NCBI GenBank assembly: GCA_937949945.1
Contig: CALFEQ010000195.1
Coordinates: 62,001 to 126,000 of the forward strand
DNA: 64,000 nt
Direction of reading: 5' to 3'
Source of the DNA: an uncultured Myxococcales bacterium
GTDB lineage: Bacteria > Myxococcota_A > Polyangia > Polyangiales > Polyangiaceae
Position numbers and translations under genes: made by a program. Under the pieces are notes generated by a model. That model searched no databases. It saw only the letters and a program-made list of their open reading frames with translations, and had not been told where the DNA came from. This document shows positions 45,352 to 54,088 of this stretch, piece after piece. Position 1 is the stretch's first letter; every line of letters starts with the position of its first letter.

Positions 45352-45834
45352 TCAGGCCTGCGCGAACCGGCGTCGGAGGAAGGCGTGCCGGCGCGGGAAC
45401 AGGTGCGCGACGAAGCGCCGGAGCACGGGGGCGAGCGCGCGGACGCGCGGCTCGAAGGTCAGAACGTCGACGACCTCGGAGCCGGAGTCGAGCGGTCGAA
45501 CCATGCGCTCGTGCTGCCAGAGGCGCATGGAGAAGAGGTCCGAGCTCTCGACGAAGCGCCGCCTCGACAGATCGAGCTCGACGAGCCGGAGCTTCAGGCG
45601 TTCGAGGGGCAGGGGCCCGAGCATCAGCCAGCTCGTGAAGAGCGTCTCCCCGACGGGCACGCCGTTCGGGAACATCTCGCTCGAGTCGGCGATCGAGCGG
45701 ACCCCGCGCGGTGCGGTCAGGCGCAGAGGCCAGAGCTCCTCGTTGATGCCCTCGACGCTCGTGGCGTGAGCGAACACCTCGTCCGCGGAAGCACGCAGCT
45801 TCGACGCGAATCTTCGCTTGAACCTCCCCCTCAT
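45352..45834 (-). CDS. SRPBCC/START-like domain protein (160 aa)
   Basis: The layout FASKLRASADEVFAHATSVE at the start, WPLRLTAPRGVRSIADSSEM in the middle and long beta-strands (LFTSWLMLGPLPLERLKLRL, EVVDVLTFEPR) with a C-terminal basic helix (FVAHLFPRRHAFLRRRFAQA) matches SRPBCC (polyketide cyclase/START) proteins, which bind hydrophobic ligands in a central cavity. Similar sequences are often annotated as cyclase or ligand-binding proteins. I use the ATG at 45834, because the frame's more upstream start is a TTG. It converges on the previous gene with only 12 bases between. Confidence 0.65.
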   Translation of the reverse strand: MRGRFKRRFASKLRASADEVFAHATSVEGINEELWPLRLTAPRGVRSIADSSEMFPNGVPVGETLFTSWLMLGPLPLERLKLRLVELDLSRRRFVESSDLFSMRLWQHERMVRPLDSGSEVVDVLTFEPRVRALAPVLRRFVAHLFPRRHAFLRRRFAQA

Positions 45835-45963
45835 GGGGGCGATGAGAACAACCGGCACGCGTCGGGTCAACGCGGCCTACGTCCGCCCTCCGTCGGACCG
45901 TCCACGGCGAGGCGCCGCGGTGAGGCGCCCTGACGCCCGTTGGTGGTAGCGTGCGGAACCCCG

Positions 45964-47763
45964 ATGGACCGACGCCGCGTCTGGCCCGATCACCGCCCCG
46001 AGCACGTCCTCTACGAGGACGACGACCTCGTCGTGGTCCACAAGCCTGCCGGCGTGCCGAGCCAAGCGGCGCATCCGGATCGTCCGGACGACCTCGTGAC
46101 GCGCCTCCGTGCCTTCTTGGCCGCTCGTGACGGCAAGCCCGAAGGCGCGGTCTACCTCGGGGTGCACCAGCGGCTCGACCGCGACACGAGCGGCGTCGTG
46201 CTGTTCACGAAGCGACCCGAGGTCAACGCCGCCGTCGCGGCGCAGTTCGAGCAGCGGCGCGTGAAGAAGACGTACCTCGCGGCGGTCACGGGATGGCCGC
46301 GCGCGCGGCAGAAGGCCACGCTCGACGACGACCTCGCGCCGGGCGAGGACGGGCGCATGGTGGTCGTGCCGCGCCACGGTCGCCGTCCGGCGTCGAGGAC
46401 GCTCGTTGGCCGCGCGCGCGGAGCGGCGCCGCCACGCCGGCGGGAAGGCCGGCGTGCCGTCACGCACGTGGTCCTGAAGGCGTCGCCCGTGGCCGATCGC
46501 GCGCTGCTCGAGCTCGTGCTCGAGACCGGCCGGACGCACCAGGCGCGCGTCCAGCTCGCGCACGCGGGGGCGCCGATCGCCGGCGACGTGCTCTACGGAG
46601 GAGCGCGGGCGCCGCGGCTCATGCTGCATGCGGTCTCGCTCGAGATCGAGCATCCGCGCTCGAAGAAGAAGCTCGTCGTCCGCGACGACCTCGCGCTCGC
46701 GGAGATGCGCGCATGGGTCGAGCGAGGCGATCTCGGCCACCGGATCTACGACGATCGCGAGGCGCTCGATCGCGCGCTCGCTCTCGCCGTCGAACGGCGA
46801 TGGGGCCTCGGCAGGAGCGCCGACCGCGATCCGCCCGAGCGTCGGACGACGGCGTTCCGGCTCGTGAACGAGGAGGGCGACGGCGTCCCCGGGCTCGCGG
46901 TGGACGTCTACGGCGAGCATCTCGTCGCGCAGATCTACGCGTCCGAGGAGTGGGAGAGGCCCGGCCGCAAGGACCGCGTCCTCGACGCGCTCGACGCGCT
47001 CGGCTTCGACGGCATCTACCTGAAGATGCGGCCGCGGCAGGCGAACATCCTCGTCGACACGCGTCGCGACGATCTCGCGCCGCGGGAGCCCGTACGCGGG
47101 AAGCCGGCCCCGGAGGAGATCGTGATCCACGAGGAGGGCGTGCCTTTCGCGGTCCGCCTCGGCGACGGCCTCTCGACGGGCATCTTCCTCGACCAGCGGC
47201 TGAACCGACGTGCGGTCCGCGAGATGGCGCGGGGGGCGCGCGTCGCGAACCTCTTCGCGTACACGTGCGCGTTCAGCATCGTCGCCGCGCTCGGCGGTGC
47301 GCGCCGCGTCGTCAGCGTCGACGCGGCCCTCGTCGCGCTCGAGCGAGGTCGCGCCGGCTTTTCGCTCGCCGGGATCGAGCTCGGACGCGAGCACGTCTTC
47401 GTGGCGGAGGACGCGTTCGCGTGGCTGGCCCGGATCGCCAAGAAGCCCGAGGAGCGCTTCGACCTCGTGATCCTCGATCCGCCGAGCTACTCGTCCACGA
47501 AGAAGCGCCGCTTCGTGGCCGAGGACGACTACGACGAGCTCGTCGCGCTGGCCGCCGCGGTCGTCGCGCCCGGCGGCCGCATCCTCGCGTGCTGCAACCT
47601 CCGCGCGATGTCGAGGACGAGGCTGCGCCGCCTCGTGCACGAGGGCGCCCGCGCCGCGAAGCGCGAGGTCGTACAGCTCAAGGATCTCCCGTCCGGTCCG
47701 GACTTCCCGCCTGCGGGAGGCCGCGAGCCGCACATGAAGAGCGTGCTCGTCACGCTCCGCTGA
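45964..47763 (+). CDS. Fusion of RluD-type pseudouridine synthase and RlmI-type rRNA methyltransferase
   Basis: Residues about 12-230 are an RluA/RluD-family pseudouridine synthase, with HQRLDRDTSGVVLF and the catalytic Asp at 72, and the second motif LLELVLETGRTHQARVQLAH. Residues about 275-599 are a class I SAM methyltransferase of the RlmI/YccW type: the N-terminal part RLVNEEGDGVPGLAVDVYG, the SAM loop VANLFAYTCAFSIVAAL, and motif IV ILDPPSYSS at 504-512. Both parts look complete. One polypeptide could therefore isomerise uridine and methylate 23S rRNA. The residues modified are not predictable. The ATG at 45964 is preferred over a TTG at 45940. Confidence 0.93.
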   Translation: MDRRRVWPDHRPEHVLYEDDDLVVVHKPAGVPSQAAHPDRPDDLVTRLRAFLAARDGKPEGAVYLGVHQRLDRDTSGVVLFTKRPEVNAAVAAQFEQRRVKKTYLAAVTGWPRARQKATLDDDLAPGEDGRMVVVPRHGRRPASRTLVGRARGAAPPRRREGRRAVTHVVLKASPVADRALLELVLETGRTHQARVQLAHAGAPIAGDVLYGGARAPRLMLHAVSLEIEHPRSKKKLVVRDDLALAEMRAWVERGDLGHRIYDDREALDRALALAVERRWGLGRSADRDPPERRTTAFRLVNEEGDGVPGLAVDVYGEHLVAQIYASEEWERPGRKDRVLDALDALGFDGIYLKMRPRQANILVDTRRDDLAPREPVRGKPAPEEIVIHEEGVPFAVRLGDGLSTGIFLDQRLNRRAVREMARGARVANLFAYTCAFSIVAALGGARRVVSVDAALVALERGRAGFSLAGIELGREHVFVAEDAFAWLARIAKKPEERFDLVILDPPSYSSTKKRRFVAEDDYDELVALAAAVVAPGGRILACCNLRAMSRTRLRRLVHEGARAAKREVVQLKDLPSGPDFPPAGGREPHMKSVLVTLR

Positions 47764-47777
47764 ACGACGCGAGGCCC

Positions 47778-48377
47778 TCAGAACGTCCCGGTCAGCGCGA
47801 GCCCGGTCGTCCCACGCCCCGCCATCGGCGCCACGCGGACCTCCGTCTTCGCGAGATCGTTGCGGACGAGGACGGTCTTCGGGGAAGCGAGCCCGTAGAC
47901 GAGCATGAAGATCCCCGCCGACTGACCGAGGCCGTCCATCGCGAGGATCACCTTGGCGGTGGCGCTCTCGGACTTCGCCATCTGGATGAACGGTCCGACG
48001 CCGGGCACCCAGAGCGGGGCGAGCTCGCCGTTGCCGTGGTCCGCGTCGACCGCCGCCGCGAGCGCCGAGAAGAAGTAGAGCGTGCCGAGGACGACCGACC
48101 CGGCGATGACGAGCCCCCTGCGCGGCCTCTCGACCGGGCGATAGCCGGGCGGAACGGGATCGCCTTCCCGGTAGTTCCGGATCTCGCGCGGGCCGGAGAG
48201 CGCCACGCTCTGCGGGACGTACGAAGGCTGCGTCGTCTGACTGAGCGGCGCCACGTACTGCGTGGAGGCCTCCTGTTGCGTCCACTGGCTCGGCGACGGC
48301 GTGCTTTGCGCGTGGGCGGCGCTCACCGAGAAGAGCGTTTGCGCCACGAAGCCGGAAAGAAGAAGGCGACGGAACAT
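47778..48377 (-). CDS. Secreted or membrane protein of unknown function (199 aa)
   Basis: A signal peptide (MFRRLLLSGFVAQTLFSVSA, cleaved after AHAQ) is followed by a Ser/Gln/Pro-rich region (25-80) and two hydrophobic segments, GLVIAGSVVLGTLYFFSALA (about 88-107) and ILAMDGLGQSAGIFMLVYGL (about 143-162). The pattern YREGDPVPPGYRPVERPRRG before the first span is a recurring arrangement in myxobacterial envelope proteins. No function is known. The stop lies 14 bases from the stop of the convergent fusion gene. Confidence 0.7.
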   Translation of the reverse strand: MFRRLLLSGFVAQTLFSVSAAHAQSTPSPSQWTQQEASTQYVAPLSQTTQPSYVPQSVALSGPREIRNYREGDPVPPGYRPVERPRRGLVIAGSVVLGTLYFFSALAAAVDADHGNGELAPLWVPGVGPFIQMAKSESATAKVILAMDGLGQSAGIFMLVYGLASPKTVLVRNDLAKTEVRVAPMAGRGTTGLALTGTF

Positions 48378-48650
48378 GCCGCGAGCGACTGCAACGCTCG
48401 TGCCTCGACCTTATTCACGTTCCGAGCGCGTTTTTCGCCGAGGACCGCCCTCGAAGTTCACGGGGGCGTGACGGCGCGGTCATGGCCCCGCGTGAATCTC
48501 CGACCTCGGTGTGAACCGTCGACCGAGCCCGGTTCCGAGCTCCCGAACGTGGAGACCGGCTCGATCTTCCGAGGCCCGAGGCCGGCGCTGTAAGGGGCGC
48601 GCGACCGCGTCGTTGGATGGGCGTTCCAGCGAAACGGAAGGAGACGCCCG

Positions 48651-49568
48651 ATGCTGCCGACGAAGAAGATCTGGTTGTTCCTGTGCCTGGTCCTGATGCT
48701 CGCCGGCTGCGGGGGCAGCGGGTCGACGCGTGGGGCGAAATCGCCGAGCGGGGCGGGGGCCTTTGCACCGGAGGGCGCGGGCGCCTTCGAGGCACCGGCA
48801 TCGGTGGAGGCGCCGCCGGCAGCGCCGCTGGGCTCCGAGGCCGCGCCGGTGGCGCCGTCCGGCGCACCCGACGATCGCGCCGAGGCGAGCATCGGTCGTC
48901 GCGAGCGATCGCCCGATACGCGGCCCGGTCTCGGTACGGAGTGGGGCGAGACGCGCGTGTCGCGGGTCCATGACGTGACGTTCGTTCGCGAGTCGAGTCG
49001 TCCGTTCGCGGTCGCGACGCTCTACTACAACGACCGCAAGGGCGTCGATGCACTGGCCGCCCTCCATGCCCAGCGCGAGACGCGTCGCGACGTCAGCGCC
49101 GGCGGCGGCGCGGTGACGATCGCGATCAAGGACGCGAGCGGCAATCCGCTCGAGGCCGTGCACGTCGGTGACCGCACGATCGTCGTCGGTCGGGCAGGGC
49201 AGCGCTACTCGATCGTGCTCACGAACCACACGAGCCACCGGTTCGAGTCCGTGGTCACGGTGGACGGTCTCGACGTCATCAACGGCAAGCCCGGCTCGTT
49301 CGAGAACCGCGGCTACGTCCTCATGCCGTTCGCGACCCTGGAGATCGAGGGCTTCCGCCAGAGCGCGAGCTCCGTCGCCGCCTTCCGCTTCGCTTCGGTC
49401 GGTGAGTCGTACGCGGCGCAGATGGGCTCCGCGCGCAACGTCGGCGTCATCGGCGTGGCCCTCTTCGGTGAGCGCGGGGACCGCTTCGTGGACGAGGAGG
49501 ATCTCCGCTTGCGCGACACCGCGAGCCCGTTCCCCGCGGACCCGCGGTTCGCACGGCCGCCGCGGTGA
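48651..49568 (+). CDS. Lipoprotein of unknown function (305 aa)
   Basis: The ATG is preceded by GGAAGGAG and begins MLPTKKIWLFLCLVLMLAGC, a textbook lipoprotein signal. An Ala/Pro/Gly/Glu-rich linker (about 25-90) leads to a beta-rich domain starting at PGLGTEWGETRVSRVHDVTF. Later blocks are VHVGDRTIVVGRAGQRYSIV, TSHRFESVVTVDGLDVINGK and NVGVIGVALFGERGDRF. It looks like one globular beta-sandwich. I have seen no catalytic motif. The conserved-looking GLGTEWGE could help a family search. It is probably attached to a membrane and faces the periplasm or the outside. Confidence 0.75.
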   Translation: MLPTKKIWLFLCLVLMLAGCGGSGSTRGAKSPSGAGAFAPEGAGAFEAPASVEAPPAAPLGSEAAPVAPSGAPDDRAEASIGRRERSPDTRPGLGTEWGETRVSRVHDVTFVRESSRPFAVATLYYNDRKGVDALAALHAQRETRRDVSAGGGAVTIAIKDASGNPLEAVHVGDRTIVVGRAGQRYSIVLTNHTSHRFESVVTVDGLDVINGKPGSFENRGYVLMPFATLEIEGFRQSASSVAAFRFASVGESYAAQMGSARNVGVIGVALFGERGDRFVDEEDLRLRDTASPFPADPRFARPPR

Positions 49569-49664
49569 GCCGGCTCCGGTCGCGTCACGTCCTCCGCCGG
49601 AGGTGCGCATCGACGAGGGATCGATGCGCGCCTCCGGCGTTCTTCTTCGAGCGAGTTCGAGCGG

Positions 49665-51374
49665 CTACTTCGGCGGAGGTGCGGCGATGAGCTTGAGATC
49701 CAGCCCGGCGGGGTACTGGAAGCTCGTGTTGTCGCCGAAGCCGATCACCTGCACGCCGACCGGCTCGTCCGACGTCAGCGTGTGAACGCCTTCGTGGCCG
49801 CTCTTCGTGAGGTCGACGCGGTAGACGCCGTACGGGCCGTCGCCGACCGGTGTCCACGGCACGGTGAGCGGGGCCCCGTCGAGCACGATCTTCGCCTTCT
49901 CGGTCGCCGTGATGTCGGCCCAGAGGACCGGATAGTCGTCGGGCGCGAGGAAGACGTAGTTCGTCCGGAACTGCTCGACCGACGCGTAGTAGCTCTGGTC
50001 GGGGTCGCCGCGTTTGTCGACGCCGCTCCAGTCGTAGAACATCGCGCCGAGGAGGAAGGTCGCGACGCCGAACTCGCGATCGCCCGTCACCTCGAACGCC
50101 TCCTCGATGATCCCGCAGTCGACCACCTGCCCGGCGTCGATCGTCTCGGGGCAGTTCTCGGGCCGCGCCGGCGCGTACGTGAGCTTCGTGCCGTCGCGGT
50201 TGCCGTACATGCGCACGTGGTGGGCCACGACCTTCCCCTTCGGGCCGGTGGGCGGCGTGACGACGTAATGCCTGCCGAGCGTCTCCGCCGGCAGCACGCT
50301 CTCCTCGATGTGATCGCAGGCCTGCTTGTCCGACGGGATGTTGATGCACGGCACGCTGGTGATCACCTGGACCGGCTTGCTCGCCTGAACGAGCGATCCG
50401 CTAAAATCGTACTCTTGCCCTTTCTCGGCGACGAGCTGGAGCACGTCGCCGGCGTTGGCGAGCTTGAACTTCCGCGTCTCTCCGCCCTCGGAGGCGGGCA
50501 CCTCCTCGTTCGCCGAGGCCAGGAACTTCGCCGTCGGCGAGAGGTAGACGGTCACCTCGGTGTCGGGCTCGGTCGCCGTGACGGAGAGGACCGTGCCGAC
50601 GACGCCCGGCGCGCCCTCCCACGGCGCGGACGATGCGCCACGGAAGCCCATGACGCGGTACGTGTTCGTCATCGCCGTGCTCGGCAAGAGGAGCGAGGCG
50701 TCGTTGGAGAACGAGAAGCAGCCGAGCGATTGCTTCCCGCACTTGAGCGCCGTCCCCGGGCAGCTCGACCAGTCCTTCGGTCCGCCGTCGGGGCCCTTGC
50801 CGCCCTGGCCTTTGTACTGGAGCGCGTTGAACTGGTAGACGATGACGGGCGTGTTGCTGACGAGGTGATAGGCCCCCTTGGGGACGATCGCGGAGCCTCC
50901 GAGGGACGGCGGACGCCCGCAGGCGTCAGCGTCGCCGCCTTTCAGCTCCGGTACCCACGGGAGGTAGATCTTCCGGAGCTCGCCCGACGGCACGGTCACC
51001 TTCTCGTCGACTCCGTTCGGACCCGTCAGCTGAATCTGCGCCTCGTGCGGGCCCGTGTTCGCGACGACGACGGCGTAGTCGAAGATCGACCACACGGCGT
51101 TCGGCGTGATCGTCGGCCAGTAGTCGCATCCGACGTACGACTTCGAGTGCTTGGCGGTCTCGCAGTCGACCGGATCGGTGTAATCGCCGTTCGAGCCCGG
51201 GCCGAAGCTCCCACCGCTGCTCGAGCCTTCCGTTCCTCCGAAGCCCCCGCCACCGCCGCCGCCGGGGTCCGCGCTGTCCGTGGTCGTGTCGAAGCCCTGT
51301 CGCTCCGACCCGCATGCAGCGGTGAGGGACAACGCGAGAGCTCCGCCGACGAGGAGAATGACTGCCTTGCGCAT
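49665..51374 (-). CDS. IgGFc-binding-like surface lipoprotein
   Basis: The signal ends LTAACGSE, then comes a Gly/Ser-rich spacer (about 35-60). The remaining 500 residues match the IgGFc-binding N-terminal domain found in animal FCGBP and in many myxobacterial surface proteins. Diagnostic blocks are YHLVSNTPVIVYQFNALQYK, SLLLPSTAMTNTYRVMGFRG, SKPVQVITSVPCINIPSDKQ and CDHIEESVLPAETLGRHYVV. Function in bacteria is unknown, probably adhesion. About 72-82 bases before its start is the TGCATGATGCA palindrome, also found before the propeller operon. Confidence 0.85.
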   Translation of the reverse strand: MRKAVILLVGGALALSLTAACGSERQGFDTTTDSADPGGGGGGGFGGTEGSSSGGSFGPGSNGDYTDPVDCETAKHSKSYVGCDYWPTITPNAVWSIFDYAVVVANTGPHEAQIQLTGPNGVDEKVTVPSGELRKIYLPWVPELKGGDADACGRPPSLGGSAIVPKGAYHLVSNTPVIVYQFNALQYKGQGGKGPDGGPKDWSSCPGTALKCGKQSLGCFSFSNDASLLLPSTAMTNTYRVMGFRGASSAPWEGAPGVVGTVLSVTATEPDTEVTVYLSPTAKFLASANEEVPASEGGETRKFKLANAGDVLQLVAEKGQEYDFSGSLVQASKPVQVITSVPCINIPSDKQACDHIEESVLPAETLGRHYVVTPPTGPKGKVVAHHVRMYGNRDGTKLTYAPARPENCPETIDAGQVVDCGIIEEAFEVTGDREFGVATFLLGAMFYDWSGVDKRGDPDQSYYASVEQFRTNYVFLAPDDYPVLWADITATEKAKIVLDGAPLTVPWTPVGDGPYGVYRVDLTKSGHEGVHTLTSDEPVGVQVIGFGDNTSFQYPAGLDLKLIAAPPPK

Positions 51375-51445
51375 GCGTGGTGCTTACCGGTGATCGCCGC
51401 CGATCGACCACGCTTTTGCGTCACAAAGGACGCCTTCGAGACATC

Positions 51446-51456
51446 TGCATGATGCA
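51446..51456. promoter_or_regulatory. TGCATGATGCA palindrome, candidate operator
   Basis: The same core lies upstream of the propeller operon (17687-17699). A third copy at 43889-43899 is inside a coding region. Position before two lipoprotein genes suggests a binding site. Confidence 0.3.
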
Positions 51457-51502
51457 TGGAACTCGAGCGTCAGTTCGCGACGTGCGTGTTGCTCGACGAA
51501 TG

Positions 51503-51540
51503 CGTGGTCGAGCTCACGAGCCGTGGTCGAGCTCACGAGC
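51503..51540 (+). repeat. Perfect 19-base tandem duplication
   Basis: CGTGGTCGAGCTCACGAGC occurs at 51503-51521 and immediately again at 51522-51540. It contains the palindrome GAGCTC. It looks like a recent slippage or duplication product. Confidence 0.75.
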
Positions 51541-51620
51541 GAACGGAGACTCGTCCGTCAGTCTGCTGCACCGACGAGCTCGCGCGACTCGGGACGTGGG
51601 ACGACAGGGAGATTCGGGAG

Positions 51621-51720
51621 AGGGAGACAGGGAGACAGGGAGTGCGGACGAAACGCTTCGCGTTTCGCCCGTGAAAGGGAGTCTCCGTCGCGACCGACTG
51701 CGCTTCGCGCAACTGCGGGT
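51621..51720 (+). repeat. Dispersed hairpin repeat, copy B
   Basis: It begins with GGGAGACA direct repeats (51622-51640). A perfect stem follows, CGAAACGC (51649-51656) with GCGTTTCG (51660-51667) around a TTC loop. Next are AAAGGGAGTCTCC (51674-51686), an 18-base gap, and TCGCGCAACTGCG (51705-51717). The blocks and gap match copies A and C. Confidence 0.7.
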
Positions 51721-51819
51721 CTTGTGAGGCGCAGCCGGTGGGAACGAGTTCGCAGGCGTGCGAGAAGGCGGCGCGTCGAGAGGTGCGTCTCCGGTGAAGG
51801 TCGTCGGTGGGAACGAGGT

Positions 51820-51917
51820 CGCAGTTGCGCGAGGCGTGGTAGGTCGAGGGAGAGACTCCCTTTTCCGCAGGAAATGACGAGCTTTCCTGCGGGCTCCTGT
51901 CTCCCTGTCTCCCTGTT
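51820..51917 (-). repeat. Dispersed hairpin repeat, copy C (inverted)
   Basis: Read on the minus strand it has GGGAGACAGGGAGACAGGAG, then a perfect 10-base stem (CCGCAGGAAA with TTTCCTGCGG; 51865-51874 and 51883-51892). AAAGGGAGTCTCT follows (51863-51851), then an 18-base gap and TCGCGCAACTGCG (51832-51820). It faces copy B, so the pair forms a large imperfect inverted repeat of about 300 bases. Confidence 0.7.
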
Positions 51918-52024
51918 CAACCCTGTATCCCGTCATCTCTCTGTCGTCGTCGTCGCTGCATCGTCTTCGCAGCAAAGGCTGCCGTGCTTGACGCGTGCGG
52001 GCTTTCGTCGTCCTCTCCCCTCGC

Positions 52025-52564
52025 GTGGCGAAGGACGACGAGCTTCCGGTGAAGAAGGGCGCGGCGAAACCCGCGTCGGGTGGAGGGCCGTCTCCGCAGA
52101 TGACCCGCATCATGCGGATCACGCGCGTGGTCGGCATCCTCCTCGGCGGATCCGTCACGCTCGTCGGTGCGATGTCGCTCGTCGGCCTCGTCACCGATTC
52201 GTTCTGGGTGCGTCTCGTCGTCGCTCTCGTCCTGGTCGTGGGGTTCCCCGCGTTCGTGTCCGATCGCTTCTTCAAGCGCACGAAGATGACGGGAGGCGCG
52301 GCGATGGTCGCGGACGTCTTCGCGATCGTCCTGCTCGGCGTCGCGCTCGTTCTCGTCACCGTGGACTTCGTGTCGAGGCCGCTGCTCGTTCGAGAGGGGG
52401 ATCGTTACGCCAGGTCCGGATCGCGAGCGATGGCGCGCGTCGTCTACTTCCTCGGCGGCGTCAGCCCCGTCTTCCCCGAGGAGAAGGAGAGCCCCGCGGG
52501 CTCCGTCGGGTCGGCGGCCGCCTCGGCGCCTTCGGCCGGGCCGAGCGCGAGCGCGGGGAACTGA
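52025..52564 (+). CDS. Small multi-span membrane protein (179 aa)
   Basis: After a Lys/Asp-rich N terminus (AKDDELPVKKGAAKPASGGG) come three hydrophobic segments: VVGILLGGSVTLVGAMSLVG, VRLVVALVLVVGFPAFVSDR and VFAIVLLGVALVLVTVDFVS. The tail is Ser/Ala/Pro-rich. No family is recognised. The GTG at 52025 gives a natural N terminus; the frame also opens at 51995. The following gene starts 18 bases after this stop and is probably co-transcribed. Confidence 0.65.
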   Translation: MAKDDELPVKKGAAKPASGGGPSPQMTRIMRITRVVGILLGGSVTLVGAMSLVGLVTDSFWVRLVVALVLVVGFPAFVSDRFFKRTKMTGGAAMVADVFAIVLLGVALVLVTVDFVSRPLLVREGDRYARSGSRAMARVVYFLGGVSPVFPEEKESPAGSVGSAAASAPSAGPSASAGN

Positions 52565-52582
52565 GAGCGAGGGCAGGCCCGG

Positions 52583-54067
52583 ATGAAGAGCTACGCGACC
52601 TTCTTCGTGATCGCCGTGATGAGCCTCATGCTCGTCTTCCTCCTCGTCACGCGCGATCGCTCGAAGCACGAGGCGCCCGCGGAGGTCGTCGAGGTGAAGG
52701 AGGTCGAGACGGACGCCGACGCCGGTGTCGACGCCGCGCAGGCGGACGATGCAGCCGCCGACGCTGCGCCTCCCGTCGCGAGCGAGCCTCTGCGGGTCGT
52801 CTCGCTCGGTTGGGAGCTGATCGCGCCGGGCGCGGCGCTCGTCCCGGCGGACGACGGAGGGACGGCGTCGCCGCCGATGGAGCTCGCGCCGGAGGAGGCG
52901 CTCGAGGCCGTCGAGGCTCGGCTCGCGCGCGGAGGCGCCGATCCGCGAGGGGCCGACGTCGCGGTGCTTCCGCTGCCCGCGTTCGTCTCGTCCTTCGAGC
53001 GGCTGCGAGCGCTCGAGCCGCGGGCTTTCCTCGTCGTCGGTTTCTCCCGCGGGCGCGAGGAGGTGCATGCGGCGTCCGGCGCGCTCTCGAAGGCGCCACC
53101 GCCGGGAGAGGAGGTCAAGCTGGTGGGCCTCGGTCCGGCGACGGCGACGGAGCCCGCGGCGCGGGCTGCGGGCAGCGAGTCGGCCACCGTGCTCGGCCTG
53201 TTCGCGCTCGATCTCCTCGGCGTCGCGCCCTCGCGGGTGCGGCTCGTCGCTCCGGGGACGCCCGAGGCGAAGTCGGCGGCGTTCGCCGCGGTCGTCCGAG
53301 GGGCCGCGGACGAGCGGAAGATCGCGTTCGGGTCGGCGGAGGCGTCGCGCCTGATCCCCATCGTCGCCGTGGCGCCGAAGGGCGTCCTCGACGCTCGCGA
53401 AGACGCCGTGCGTGAGTGGGCGAAGGCGTGGCTCGACGGTGTCACGCGCGTGAACGCAGACGCGCCGAGCCTCGCGCGCCGGCTCGCGGCGAAAGACGCG
53501 CTCCCGCTCGCCGCCGACGTCGGGGGCGCGCCGGAGGCGCTCGCGCTCGTGGAGCGCCTCGGGCGGATCGACGGAGCGAAGCTCGACGAGCAAGCGTCGC
53601 TGATCGGTCCCCTCGCGAAGGGCCCCGTCACGCTCGACGTCCTCACGCAGCGGACGTGGCAGCTCGCTCGCGGCGGCGGGCTCGTGACCAGCGCGGCTCC
53701 GGAGCCGCTACCCATCGACGCGCGCATCGTGAAGGCCATCGCGCCGGCGCCGAAGCCGGCCGCGACGGTGGCGCCGCTCGACGCCGACGGCGGCGTCCCG
53801 TTCGGTCCGATCCCGGCGGGCGCGGTGCCGCTCGTCGTTCATCGGGTGGTCGAGGGCGATGCTGCCGCCGTCGCCGCGCAGATCCACTTCCTGTCGGGCG
53901 TGTTCGAGCGTGAGGCGTTTCGGATCGGCGCGAAGGGCGGCGCCAAGACCGCCGAGGCGATCGCGATCGCCGCATACGAGCTCGGGGTGCCCGCCTCACG
54001 CCTCGCGACGGTCGCCTCCGAGCCGCAGGGCGCGTCCGCGACCGTCGAGATCCTGTCGCCGCCGTGA
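52583..54067 (+). CDS. Membrane-anchored periplasmic protein, solute-binding-like (494 aa)
   Basis: A single N-terminal span (YATFFVIAVMSLMLVFLLVT) is followed by an acidic linker and a long soluble region. The middle part has features of periplasmic substrate-binding proteins: PLRVVSLGWELIAPGAALV early on, VAVLPLPAFVSSFERLRALE, FLVVGFSRGREEVHAASGAL, then a helical part with VREWAKAWLDGVTRVNADAP. The last 75 residues (EAIAIAAYELGVPASRLATV) resemble the end of an OmpA-like peptidoglycan-binding domain, but the match is weak. It may sense or hold a ligand in the periplasm. Confidence 0.6.
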   Translation: MKSYATFFVIAVMSLMLVFLLVTRDRSKHEAPAEVVEVKEVETDADAGVDAAQADDAAADAAPPVASEPLRVVSLGWELIAPGAALVPADDGGTASPPMELAPEEALEAVEARLARGGADPRGADVAVLPLPAFVSSFERLRALEPRAFLVVGFSRGREEVHAASGALSKAPPPGEEVKLVGLGPATATEPAARAAGSESATVLGLFALDLLGVAPSRVRLVAPGTPEAKSAAFAAVVRGAADERKIAFGSAEASRLIPIVAVAPKGVLDAREDAVREWAKAWLDGVTRVNADAPSLARRLAAKDALPLAADVGGAPEALALVERLGRIDGAKLDEQASLIGPLAKGPVTLDVLTQRTWQLARGGGLVTSAAPEPLPIDARIVKAIAPAPKPAATVAPLDADGGVPFGPIPAGAVPLVVHRVVEGDAAAVAAQIHFLSGVFEREAFRIGAKGGAKTAEAIAIAAYELGVPASRLATVASEPQGASATVEILSPP

Positions 54068-54088
54068 CGGCATGGAGGCTCGCGTCCT

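Larger units (their letters stand above)
51375..52024. other. 650-base intergenic region full of repeats
   Basis: No gene is supported here: the open frames lack starts and are compositionally skewed. The region holds the palindrome at 51446, a perfect 19-base tandem duplication at 51503-51540, two convergent copies of the hairpin repeat (51621-51720 and 51820-51917), and two direct repeats of GGTGGGAACGAG between them. It should also contain the promoters for the genes on both sides. Confidence 0.6.

Noticed and set aside
51995..53415. Arg-rich frames in and after the repeat region
   Set aside because: They have no ribosome binding sites and are out of frame with the two membrane protein genes that follow.
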